Part shown: positions 7,663 to 14,626 of the stretch, in pieces
How the letters are laid out: each line of letters starts with the position of its first letter
How positions within the stretch are numbered: the stretch's first letter is position 1
NCBI RefSeq assembly: GCF_002847525.1
Contig: NZ_PKKM01000004.1
Location: 147,089-211,088 of the forward strand
Direction: 5' to 3'
Length of the DNA: 64,000 nucleotides
Source of the DNA: Schaalia odontolytica
GTDB taxonomy: Bacteria; Actinomycetota; Actinomycetes; Actinomycetales; Actinomycetaceae
The notes under the pieces: model-generated
What the model was told of the DNA's origin: nothing
The model's database searches: none
Seen by the model: only the letters and a program-made list of their open reading frames with translations
Position numbers and translations under genes: made by a program

Positions 7663-7797
7663 ATGCATCCACCTGATGAGGCTTTTTCCGAGCGGGAAGA
7701 GGAACTGCTGGATCTGGCCACCCTGCGCGCTGCGATGGCCGCAGACGACGGCACGCGCTACATGCACGCCCAGGTCTGCGAGGAACTAGGGTCCTAG
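7663..7797 (+). CDS. 44-residue hypothetical protein downstream of the ARH-like gene
   Basis: A short gene with a good Shine-Dalgarno (AGAAGGG, 4 bp before the ATG) and clear coding character: an acidic amphipathic stretch (EREEELLDLATLRAAMA) and an end RYMHAQVCEELGS. The tail loosely resembles C-termini of RelB/Phd-like antitoxins, but no family can be assigned. It lies 41 bp after the ARH-like gene, probably co-transcribed, and is followed by a perfect palindrome. Confidence 0.55.
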   Translation: MHPPDEAFSEREEELLDLATLRAAMAADDGTRYMHAQVCEELGS

Positions 7798-7831
7798 ACT
7801 CCTGAATCGACAGGGATCACCGCCAGATTTA

Positions 7832-7848
7832 TACCGCCACTGGCGGTA
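7832..7848. promoter_or_regulatory. Perfect 17-bp palindrome with an extra half-site (operator candidate)
   Basis: TACCGCCA-C-TGGCGGTA is fully symmetric. A further direct half-site ACCGCCA lies about 15 bp upstream (from about 7819). It follows the 44-codon gene and precedes a terminator. The size fits a dimeric repressor site; the cognate protein is unknown. Confidence 0.5.
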
Positions 7849-7889
7849 ATCGCGTGGCACCCAAGGAGAGCTGACCAATAAACGGCAGG

Positions 7890-7913
7890 AGGCCTCGTCA
7901 ATCGACGAGGCCT
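7890..7913. terminator. Terminator hairpin between convergent genes
   Basis: AGGCCTCGTC-AATC-GACGAGGCCT, a perfect 10-bp stem with a 4-base loop, between the plus-strand small gene and the minus-strand membrane-protein gene. Confidence 0.75.
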
Positions 7914-7934
7914 GGGCTGGGATCAAGCGAGCGC

Positions 7935-8390
7935 TCAGTTGGTCCCATGGAACGCCCAGGCGCGGCCGCGCACACCGCGCGCGATGTAGCTAGCACCCGC
8001 GAGGCTCAGGGCGAGACCGAGGCCCGTGTAGAAGAAAGCGATGAACCAGTCGGGGAATACGCCCGCGGCGCGCATTCCGATGCCGAACGTCATCATGATT
8101 GCCATCATCATGTAGCTCTTGCGATCGAAGAAACGCACCACGTGATGACGCTCCCCCTCCAGGTCGACGATGCGTCGGACGTTCTTCTGGACGAGCTTGC
8201 TGAACATGGGGTGGAACGCGCAGAAGATGGCGATGGCGCCGCCCGCGAGCACCAGGAAAATAATCGCTGCGACTCCGCGCATGTCGATGGCCGCGCGCAC
8301 GCCGAGGATCGCAACATTCAGGCCGGCGAGCAGCCAGACGATGCCAGCGACGGCAATCAGGGACTGCTTCTTGATGCGGAATCGACTCAT
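7935..8390 (-). CDS. Membrane protein of unknown function, coupled to a TetR gene
   Basis: A 151-residue protein with four predicted membrane spans: about residues 12-33, 40-61, 94-111 and 118-138. The central cytosolic loop is charged (LVQKNVRRIVDLEGERHHVVRFF). No transporter family is recognised. Its ATG overlaps the stop of the upstream regulator (ATGA at 8387-8390), so it is translationally coupled and almost certainly controlled by that TetR protein. Confidence 0.7.
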   Translation of the reverse strand: MSRFRIKKQSLIAVAGIVWLLAGLNVAILGVRAAIDMRGVAAIIFLVLAGGAIAIFCAFHPMFSKLVQKNVRRIVDLEGERHHVVRFFDRKSYMMMAIMMTFGIGMRAAGVFPDWFIAFFYTGLGLALSLAGASYIARGVRGRAWAFHGTN

Positions 8391-8977
8391 TTCTTAGCGT
8401 CCTTTTCTTCTACGGTGTCGTCATACAAGGCAGCGTCGAGGAGGGCGAACAGCGTCTCACATTCGCTACCCTCCATGAGGGAGGCGAAGACGGCGCGCAG
8501 CACGTAGCGACACAGGGCCTCGGCACTCATGGGGCCGACGAGCCGGGAGCGGTCTACGGCCTCGTCCGTGTCGAGGACACGCGCGAGCCCGCGCTCCATG
8601 TGGGCGAGCATGGGAGCGCGTACGGCTTCGAGGGCCTCCTGTTCGGTGCTGGGTAGGCGGCGCATCTCGGCGAACCAGTCGACGCTCATGTCGGAGCGCG
8701 CTGCGCATAGGGCCTCGCGGAATCGCCGCACGTAGGAGGTGAAGCGCTCGCCGGGGCGCACGACGCACAGCTCGTCGGAGAGGTTCTCCTCAAAGAAGCG
8801 GGTGAGCACGGCGGCCGTCAGGTCCGCCTTGGTCGGGAAGTAGCCGTAGACCGAGCCGACCGCGATGCCGCACGCGGCGGCGACCTTGCGCACGGAGAGC
8901 GCGGAGATGCCGTCGCGCGAGGCGATGGCGTAGGCCTGGCTGACCACTTTCTCCGGGTCGATCACTTGTTTGGGCAC
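8387..8977 (-). CDS. TetR-family transcriptional regulator, probably autoregulated
   Basis: 196 residues. The N-terminal helix-turn-helix is IASRDGISALSVRKVAAACG followed by IAVGSVYGYFPTKADL (about residues 15-50), typical of TetR. The C-terminal ligand domain has no recognisable ligand signature. The start is taken as GTG at 8977 (VPKQVIDPEK), preceded by GGCAGGA. A longer frame would begin at 9043 but would run through a palindromic operator (9009-9033) that belongs upstream of the gene. It overlaps the downstream membrane-protein gene by 4 bp. Confidence 0.85.
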   Translation of the reverse strand: MPKQVIDPEKVVSQAYAIASRDGISALSVRKVAAACGIAVGSVYGYFPTKADLTAAVLTRFFEENLSDELCVVRPGERFTSYVRRFREALCAARSDMSVDWFAEMRRLPSTEQEALEAVRAPMLAHMERGLARVLDTDEAVDRSRLVGPMSAEALCRYVLRAVFASLMEGSECETLFALLDAALYDDTVEEKDAKK

Positions 8978-9008
8978 GATGTCCTGCCGTCTTACTACCT
9001 GCAACAAT

Positions 9009-9033
9009 CTATAATGAACAGTGTTCAGTATAG
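9009..9033. promoter_or_regulatory. TetR-type operator in the promoter of the TetR/membrane-protein operon
   Basis: A 25-bp palindrome centred on TGAACA-G-TGTTCA, flanked by CTATA on the left and TATAG on the right, with one mismatched pair. It lies 32 bp upstream of the GTG start. On the minus strand TATACT and TATAGA sequences could be the -10, so binding would block RNA polymerase. Confidence 0.75.
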
Positions 9034-9105
9034 GCTCGCACACCCCTGCGGCACCAGAGGAAACTAGGGATCACACCACTACCACCAGCAAGTCATCTCA
9101 CGCTG

Positions 9106-9140
9106 ACGAGGCCTACCTTGCTTGGCGGGGTAGGCCTCGT
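9106..9140. terminator. Strong hairpin upstream of the 9198 gene
   Basis: ACGAGGCCTACC pairs perfectly with GGTAGGCCTCGT across an 11-base loop. It sits between the divergent TetR promoter and the plus-strand gene at 9198, so it may insulate the promoters. A TTATACT sequence at about 9155 is a possible -10 for the downstream gene. Confidence 0.6.
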
Positions 9141-9197
9141 TCCGCGACAGTAATGTTATACTCGCCACAAGTCAACGAAGTCTGATGGAGAAAACCC

Positions 9198-9737
9198 ATG
9201 TCTCGAGTCGCATCCCTCGTCACCTCGTTCTGCTTTGTCGTTACGGCCTATGCGGGCGGGCCTTTCACCATGGTGTTCCCCTCTCCCTTCCCGACGCTCC
9301 GAATCGACGTCTGGTTCCCCACGATGCTTGTGTTCGCCGTGGCGACTGTCGTCTTCACCAATATCTCTCGCAACAGGCGCAATCCCCGCGAACTGGCTTT
9401 CTGGGGCCTCGCCATCAAGCTCTGCTTCCTCCCCTTCTTCCTGACCACGTCCTTGATAATCCTTTACCTCGGACCGTATGTGCTTGCCCCAGGCGGCCCC
9501 GCCCCTCACGTGCTCTTCCTCCCTCCCCTACTCCTGGGGAGCTACATCATCATGATCGTCACCTCGTCCCACGGGTTTGCGGCGATCGTCCGTGCACGCG
9601 ACGAACAACTGATCTCCCACGAAACGGCGAAACAGTACAAGCGAGGGCACGCCCTCCCCATCGCCGACCTGGTTTCCTCGATCAGGCTCTACCTGCTCCT
9701 ACGTCGACTGGACAGCGCCGCTCCGACCAACGCTTAG
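9198..9737 (+). CDS. Membrane protein of unknown function
   Basis: A 179-residue hydrophobic protein with about four spans (residues 3-22, 40-56, 68-92 and 103-125) and a soluble basic/helical tail (SSHGFAAIVRARDEQLISHETAKQYKRGH). No family is recognised. The ATG is preceded by TGGAGAAAACCC, a moderate Shine-Dalgarno. A candidate -10 TTATACT lies about 40 bp upstream after a strong hairpin. It ends against a truncated doc gene on the other strand. Confidence 0.65.
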   Translation: MSRVASLVTSFCFVVTAYAGGPFTMVFPSPFPTLRIDVWFPTMLVFAVATVVFTNISRNRRNPRELAFWGLAIKLCFLPFFLTTSLIILYLGPYVLAPGGPAPHVLFLPPLLLGSYIIMIVTSSHGFAAIVRARDEQLISHETAKQYKRGHALPIADLVSSIRLYLLLRRLDSAAPTNA

Positions 9738-9742
9738 GACGC

Positions 9743-9868
9743 CTAACCCGCCATCACCGCCAAGGCCAGCATCCCCTCATCTCGCACACCATCCAAGCCG
9801 CCGAAGCGAGCAATGGCAGCCGAATGGATGGCACACACATCGTCCCGAGAAAACGCGAAAGCGTTCAC
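9743..9868 (-). pseudogene. doc: Truncated Doc/Fic toxin gene
   Basis: 41 codons start with GTG overlapping the phd stop (GTGA at 9865-9868), exactly as in phd-doc operons. The sequence HSAAIARFGGLDGVRDEGMLALAVMAG matches the N-terminal region of Doc (Ala/Arg-Phe-Gly-Gly, then Gly-x-Arg-Asp-x-Gly-x-Leu). It stops at 9743, long before the catalytic HPFxDGNKR motif, which is absent on either side. The toxin is therefore inactive; the break abuts the 3' end of the membrane-protein gene. Confidence 0.75.
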
Positions 9869-10077
9869 TTCACGAGCTCTTCAAACACGTCCGCGTAGGC
9901 ATCCATGAAGTCAACAGCGACATCGACAGCACTTTCAGACTGCTGCGCCGGTTGAATGACCACCCACGGCCTGTTGTTCTTGAGGATCGTGACAGGCCTC
10001 CCCGTCCTATTCACCTCTGCCGTCACACGCGAAAAGTTGTTCTTCGCCTCAGCGAGACCCATAGTCAGTGTCGACAT
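9865..10077 (-). CDS. phd: Phd/YefM-family antitoxin
   Basis: A 70-residue antitoxin: MSTLTMGLAEAKNNFSRVTA then RTGRPVTILKNNRPWVVIQP is the Phd/YefM DNA-binding fold, and the acidic tail (VDFMDAYADVFEELVK) would neutralise the toxin. The ATG at 10077 has AAAGGAGT four bases upstream; upstream in-frame Met codons lack this. It is coupled to a truncated doc, so it now seems an orphan antitoxin. A perfect palindrome at 10097-10110 is probably its operator. Confidence 0.88.
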   Translation of the reverse strand: MSTLTMGLAEAKNNFSRVTAEVNRTGRPVTILKNNRPWVVIQPAQQSESAVDVAVDFMDAYADVFEELVK

Positions 10078-10096
10078 ACCACTCCTTTCAACCGTA

Positions 10097-10110
10097 GCCA
10101 TAATTATGGC
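10097..10110. promoter_or_regulatory. phd operator candidate
   Basis: GCCATAATTATGGC is a perfect 14-bp palindrome starting 20 bp upstream of the phd ATG. Antitoxins of this family repress their own promoters through such sites. Confidence 0.55.
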
Positions 10111-10192
10111 CAAAATCTAGCCCCAGTCATTGACGAACTAGGGGCACCCTTGAGCAGTCAACGTCTCTCACTCACAATGTACCCAGACTCTG

Positions 10193-10225
10193 CCCATTAT
10201 GGGACTGAAATAGACCCTATCAGGG
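10193..10225. promoter_or_regulatory. Two short palindromes upstream of the relB-pemK pair
   Basis: CCCAT-T-ATGGG (10193-10203) and CCCT-ATC-AGGG (10215-10225) lie 31-63 bp before the antitoxin ATG, where autoregulatory sites of RelB-like antitoxins are expected. An AT-rich GATATGATGAGAAT follows. Confidence 0.45.
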
Positions 10226-10255
10226 ATATGATGAGAATGAATGAAAGGAGCAATG

Positions 10256-10525
10256 ATGCCGACAATCACCCGCAACGCAGAGGTCAAGACTCGCACGACC
10301 GCACAGATCAAGGCCGATGCCGCAGCCGTCTATGCGCGCTGGGGAATTAGCCTCTCGGACGCAATCAACATCTTCCTCGCCAAGTCGATTGAGGTTGGTG
10401 GCCTCCCCTTCGACATGCGCCCTGAAATCCCCACGTTTGATGGACTCGAGCGCTACGCCTATCGCCCCACCATGGACCCAAACGGCGTCGCACAGCTCCC
10501 GGGAGACTGGGATGACGGCGAGTGA
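10256..10525 (+). CDS. RelB/DinJ-family antitoxin
   Basis: 89 residues. The ribbon-helix-helix part VKTRTTAQIKADAAAVYARW and the segment ISLSDAINIFLAKSIEVGGLPFD are diagnostic of RelB/DinJ antitoxins. The acidic C-terminus (LPGDWDDGE) would contact the toxin. The ATG at 10256 is chosen over 10241 and 10253 because AAGGAG is then 6 bp away. It overlaps the downstream PemK toxin start by 14 bp. Confidence 0.88.
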   Translation: MPTITRNAEVKTRTTAQIKADAAAVYARWGISLSDAINIFLAKSIEVGGLPFDMRPEIPTFDGLERYAYRPTMDPNGVAQLPGDWDDGE

Positions 10526-10853
10526 GGCAGCGCCCGCTCCATGGGAGATCTGGCACGCGCGCTTTAACTTCGACGACCGCGGCTATAAGTTTCGCCCCGT
10601 CCTCGTCCTCGCCTGTTCACAGGACGGACTACTGGCGGCGATGATCACCAGCGCCTCGAACAAGCTCTCGCTTCCACTCGACACTCCCCTCGAGGACTGG
10701 CGTGCAGCGGGGCTGACGAAAGCTTCCCTCGTGCGGGTGGGCCGAATTGCCCTCTTGCCACCAACCTACCTCGATACTGCGGGCAGGATCGGCAGGCTAT
10801 CTCCGCACGATGCACACCGAGTCAGCCAGACACTCGCGGCGCTCCCCCGATAA
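10512..10853 (+). CDS. PemK/MazF-family mRNA interferase toxin
   Basis: A 113-residue CcdB/PemK-fold protein: WEIWHARFNFDDRGYKFRPVL is the conserved opening with the substrate loop, then ITSASNK and KASLVRVGRIALLP. Family members cut mRNA at short sequences. The ATG at 10512 lies inside the antitoxin gene, giving translational coupling. All core elements are present, so the pair looks intact. Pairing of a DinJ-like antitoxin with a PemK-like toxin is a mixed combination. An IS3 fragment follows. Confidence 0.82.
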   Translation: MTASEAAPAPWEIWHARFNFDDRGYKFRPVLVLACSQDGLLAAMITSASNKLSLPLDTPLEDWRAAGLTKASLVRVGRIALLPPTYLDTAGRIGRLSPHDAHRVSQTLAALPR

Positions 10854-10878
10854 ACAAATCCCGGCCTCGTCCCACGAA

Positions 10879-11130
10879 TGAACTGCGCCCCGAAACTTGG
10901 ACGCGTTTAATGGTAGCCGTTATGCGGCTTCCCGTAGGGCCTGATCCCGGTATTCTGCCGGGGTCAGGCCCTTGAGCTTTACTTGGCGTCTTACTGTGTT
11001 CCAGTGCGTGATGTAGGCGTCGAGGTCGGCTTTGAAGCTCTCGAAGGTCTGCCAGTCTTGGCCGCGAAAAAACTCGTCCTTGATGTGACCGAAGACCTGC
11101 TCAGTGGCGCCCCATACCGCCGCGTTATAA
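10879..11130 (-). mobile_element. IS3-family insertion sequence fragment
   Basis: The terminus beginning TGAACTGCGCCCCGAAACTT (from 10879) matches the style of IS3/IS150-group ends. Inside is the last part of the transposase. The element is cut at about 11130, where the defence island begins, so only one end is left. Confidence 0.75.
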
Positions 11131-11144
11131 TGCTGCAAACGCAT
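10920..11144 (-). pseudogene. Transposase (IS3 OrfB) C-terminal fragment
   Basis: 74 codons: EQVFGHIKDEFFRGQDWQTF, then DLDAYITHWNTVRRQVKLKG and LTPAEYRDQAL are the end of the DDE domain (last catalytic Glu region) of IS150-type transposases. The N-terminal domain and the two catalytic Asp are missing. The first residues (MRLQHY) come from the junction. Confidence 0.85.
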
Positions 11145-11175
11145 TTGTATTGCATTTCGAGCGATGGGAGCGCAG

Positions 11176-11388
11176 ATGCCCGACAGCTACAAGGAGCTCA
11201 TCAAGAGCAATCCCGACGAGACCGAGATCAGAAGCTTCCTGGTGGACGGCAACCAGGTCTCCGTGACCCTGCGTATCCCCGACACCCTGCGCGATGCGGC
11301 GAAAGAGGAGGCTGCCCTCCGGGGCATGAGCTTCTCCGCCTTCGTGCGCACCTGCATGATCGAAGAGCTCGCGAAGAAAGGGGCATAA
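11176..11388 (+). CDS. Small ribbon-helix-helix-like protein, first gene of the island operon
   Basis: 70 residues; VSVTLRIPDTLRDAAKEEAA then LRGMSFSAFVRTCMIEELAK reads as a CopG/MetJ-type strand-helix-helix. The likely role is autoregulation of the island or a plasmid-like copy/antitoxin function. The ATG at 11176 has GGGAG five bases upstream; an earlier ATG at 11164 lacks this. The helicase gene starts 4 bp after the stop, so the two are co-translated. Confidence 0.7.
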   Translation: MPDSYKELIKSNPDETEIRSFLVDGNQVSVTLRIPDTLRDAAKEEAALRGMSFSAFVRTCMIEELAKKGA

Positions 11389-11392
11389 ACCC

Positions 11393-14300
11393 ATGCAACC
11401 CGACTTCTTCGACAACAGAGCGCGCATCGTCAAGGACGACCTTGTCGCCAACATAACCGACGGCGATCGTGTGGCGATAGCCGCGTCGGTGTTCTCCATG
11501 TACGCCTACCAGGAACTCGCCGAGCAGCTTGAGGGCATCGACGAGCTGCGCTTCGTCTTCACGTCGCAGGCGTTCACCAAGCAGCGCCCAACGCGCGAGA
11601 AGCGCGAGTTCTACATCCCACGCCTTTCCCGTGAGCAGGGCCTTTGCGGCACCGACTTTGAGATCAAGCTGCGCAACGAGCTCACGCAGAAGGCCGTCGC
11701 GACCGAGTGCGCCGACTGGATCCGCCGCAAGGCGCGCTTCCGCTCCTTCGAGGGCGAGGGACGCATGAGCGGCTTCATGGATATCGACAAGACGGACGAC
11801 AACGCAGCCTACATGCCCTTCGATGGCTTCACCACCCGCACGCTAGGCTGCGACAACTCCACGGACACCCCCGACGTGACCATGCGCTTGGACGCCTCCC
11901 AGTCGCGCGCCCTGCTGCAGCAGTTCGACGCCGCCTGGGACTCGGGCGAGCTCCACGACGTCACCGACGCCGTCATCGACGGCATCACGGCCATGTACCA
12001 GGAAAACGCGCCAGAGCTCATCTACTACATGGCGCTCTACCGCATATTCAGCGAGTTCTTGGACGACGTCTCCGAGGACGTACTGCCCAACGAGGGTCTG
12101 GGCTTCCGCGACAGCCTCATCTGGAACAAGCTCTACGACTTCCAGAAGGACGCGGCGCTCGCCATCATCAACAAGCTCGAGACCTACAACGGCTGCATCC
12201 TGGCAGACTCCGTGGGCCTTGGCAAGACGTTCACCGCGCTCGCCGTGATCAAGTACTACGAGAGCCGCAACAAGGACGTGCTCGTACTGTGCCCCAAGAA
12301 GCTGCGCGACAACTGGATCACCTACAACTCGAACGTCGTGAACAACCCCATCGCGGGCGATCGACTGCAGTACGACGTGCTCTACCACACCGATCTCTCG
12401 CGCACGCGAGGCACGTCGGAGACTGGGCTGCCGCTCGACCGCCTGAACTGGGGCGCTTACGGCCTGGTTGTCATCGACGAGAGCCACAACTTCCGAAACG
12501 GCGGCGACTCGGCGTCGGAAGACAAGATGAACCGCTACCAGCTGCTCATGGAGAAGGTCATCAAGCAGGGCGTGAAGACAAAGGTGCTGATGCTGTCGGC
12601 CACGCCCGTGAATAACCGCTTCCGCGACCTGCGCAACCAGCTCGCCCTGGCATACTGGGGCGACCCCACGGGCTGGTCTGAGAAGCTGCGTCTGGAGAAC
12701 GACATCGAGACGGTTTTCCGCAATGCGCAGACCGTCTATTCCCAGTGGTCGAAGCTGCCCGCCGAGCAGAGGACGACCCACGCCCTCACCGACATGCTCG
12801 ACTACGATTTCTTCGAGGTGCTCGACCAGGTGACCGTGGCGCGCAGCCGCAAGCACATCCAACGCTACTACGACATGAGCGCCATCGGGCCCTTCCCGAA
12901 ACGCCTGCCGCCGATATCGAGGCGCCCCAAGCTCTCGACGCTGGCGAACGCGATCAACTACCGCGAGATATACGAGGAGCTTGACTCACTCGCCCTTGCC
13001 GTGTACATGCCGAGCTCGTACGTGCACCCCAGCAAGATGGAGAAGTACGCGAAGATGGGCGGAGGCGGCAACCTCACGCTCGGGGGGCGCGAGACGGGCG
13101 TGCGCCGCCTCATGACGACGAACCTGCTCAAGCGCCTGGAGAGCTCGGTATGCTCATTCCGCCTGACGCTCGAGCGAGTACTGGCGGCCATGAACGCCGC
13201 CCTCGAGACTATAGACGACTACCGCAGGGGCCTGGCGTCGGGCGCCAGCGTCGCCGACGGCGACCTGCCGGGCGGGTTCGACTTCGACCCCGACGACGAG
13301 AACGGCTTCGAGGTGGGCGGCGCCACGAAGATCCTCGTCGAGGACATGGACTGGATGAGCTGGGAGCGCGACATCGAGGCGGACGTCGCCGTCATCGAGG
13401 TCCTGATCTCGATGGTGCGCGACATCGACCCTGCCCACGATTCCAAGCTCATAGAGCTGTGCGAGCAGATCCGCGAGAAGTCGCAAGGCCCCATCAACCC
13501 GGGCAACCGCAAGGTGCTCGTGTTCACCGCGTTCTCCGACACGGCGGACTACCTCTACGAGAACGTCTCGGCATTCGCGAAACGAGAGCTCGGCCTCGAG
13601 TGCGCCAAGGTCACGGGCGACGGCTGCGCCTGCACGATAAAGGCCGTGCCCCCGCATATGCAGGAGGTGCTCGCCTGTTTCTCGCCCGCGTCGAAGGAGC
13701 GCGATGTGGTGGCACCGCAGCTTGCGGGCTGCGACGTGGACATCGTGATCGCCACCGACTGCATCTCGGAGGGCCAGAACCTCCAGGACTGCGACTACCT
13801 GATTAACTACGACATCCACTGGAACCCCGTGCGCATCGTGCAGCGCTTCGGCCGCGTGGACCGCATCGGTTCGAAGAACGCCCGCATCCAGCTGGTGAAC
13901 TACTGGCCCGACGTGGAGCTTGACGAGTACATCAAGCTCAAGGCGCGCGTCGAGGAGCGCATGCGCATCACCGTGATGACGTCCACCGGCGACGACGACT
14001 ACATCAACGCCGACGAGACGGGAGACCTGGAGTACCGCCGCCAGCAGCTCGAGCAGATGCGCGACGAGGTCGTGGACCTTGAGGACGTCTCGGGCGGCGT
14101 GTCCATCACCGACCTGGGCCTCAACGAGTTCCGCATGGACCTGGTGGGCTACTACCGCGACAATCCCGACATCGACAGGCTCCCGAGCGGCATCAACGCC
14201 GTGGTGGAGGGCGACGAGCCCGGTGTCATCTTCGTGCTGCGCAACGTCAACAGCAAGATCGACCGCGACGGCGCGAACCACCTGCACCCGTTCTACGTGG

Positions 14301-14626
14301 TTCGCATGGGATCCGACGGATCCGTGGCTCACGGGCACCTGGAGCCCAAGGCGGTGCTCGATGGCATGCGCCTTTTGTGCCGCGGCAAGTCCGAGCCCGA
14401 CATGGCGCTCTGCCGCGCCTACAACCGCGAGACCAAGAACGGCCGCGACATGCGCCGCGAGGCGGGGCTTCTCCGCGACGCGGTCGCCTCGATCGTCGAC
14501 TCCAAGGAGGAGTCCGACGTCGACAGCTTCTTCGCCGGCGGCACGACGGGCTTCTTGGAGAACGACATCGAGGGGCTCGACGACTTCGAGCTCGTGTGCT
14601 TCTTGGTGGTGAGGCCCAGATGCTAG
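11393..14626 (+). CDS. SNF2-family helicase with N-terminal phospholipase-D-like region
   Basis: A 1077-residue superfamily 2 ATPase. Residues 1 to about 210 resemble the PLD-like N-terminal domain found on such helicases (DGDRVAIAASVFSMYAYQEL), but no HxK catalytic motif is visible. Walker A is ADSVGLGKTFTA (about 270-280), Walker B DESH (about 361), then LSATPVNN. The helicase-C part has VFTAFSDTADYLYENV, IATDCISEGQNLQ and RIVQRFGRVDRIGS. It resembles DrmD/RapA-like translocases of defence loci. A mid-protein insert (about 600-690) is acidic. The gene overlaps the DUF4391 start by 7 bp, which argues for a joint role with Mod and Res. Confidence 0.85.
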   Translation: MQPDFFDNRARIVKDDLVANITDGDRVAIAASVFSMYAYQELAEQLEGIDELRFVFTSQAFTKQRPTREKREFYIPRLSREQGLCGTDFEIKLRNELTQKAVATECADWIRRKARFRSFEGEGRMSGFMDIDKTDDNAAYMPFDGFTTRTLGCDNSTDTPDVTMRLDASQSRALLQQFDAAWDSGELHDVTDAVIDGITAMYQENAPELIYYMALYRIFSEFLDDVSEDVLPNEGLGFRDSLIWNKLYDFQKDAALAIINKLETYNGCILADSVGLGKTFTALAVIKYYESRNKDVLVLCPKKLRDNWITYNSNVVNNPIAGDRLQYDVLYHTDLSRTRGTSETGLPLDRLNWGAYGLVVIDESHNFRNGGDSASEDKMNRYQLLMEKVIKQGVKTKVLMLSATPVNNRFRDLRNQLALAYWGDPTGWSEKLRLENDIETVFRNAQTVYSQWSKLPAEQRTTHALTDMLDYDFFEVLDQVTVARSRKHIQRYYDMSAIGPFPKRLPPISRRPKLSTLANAINYREIYEELDSLALAVYMPSSYVHPSKMEKYAKMGGGGNLTLGGRETGVRRLMTTNLLKRLESSVCSFRLTLERVLAAMNAALETIDDYRRGLASGASVADGDLPGGFDFDPDDENGFEVGGATKILVEDMDWMSWERDIEADVAVIEVLISMVRDIDPAHDSKLIELCEQIREKSQGPINPGNRKVLVFTAFSDTADYLYENVSAFAKRELGLECAKVTGDGCACTIKAVPPHMQEVLACFSPASKERDVVAPQLAGCDVDIVIATDCISEGQNLQDCDYLINYDIHWNPVRIVQRFGRVDRIGSKNARIQLVNYWPDVELDEYIKLKARVEERMRITVMTSTGDDDYINADETGDLEYRRQQLEQMRDEVVDLEDVSGGVSITDLGLNEFRMDLVGYYRDNPDIDRLPSGINAVVEGDEPGVIFVLRNVNSKIDRDGANHLHPFYVVRMGSDGSVAHGHLEPKAVLDGMRLLCRGKSEPDMALCRAYNRETKNGRDMRREAGLLRDAVASIVDSKEESDVDSFFAGGTTGFLENDIEGLDDFELVCFLVVRPRC

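Noticed and set aside
14377..14619. Longer start for the DUF4391 gene
   Set aside because: The upstream extension lies in another frame of the helicase gene and reads Arg-rich nonsense; ATG 14620 gives the family N-terminus.
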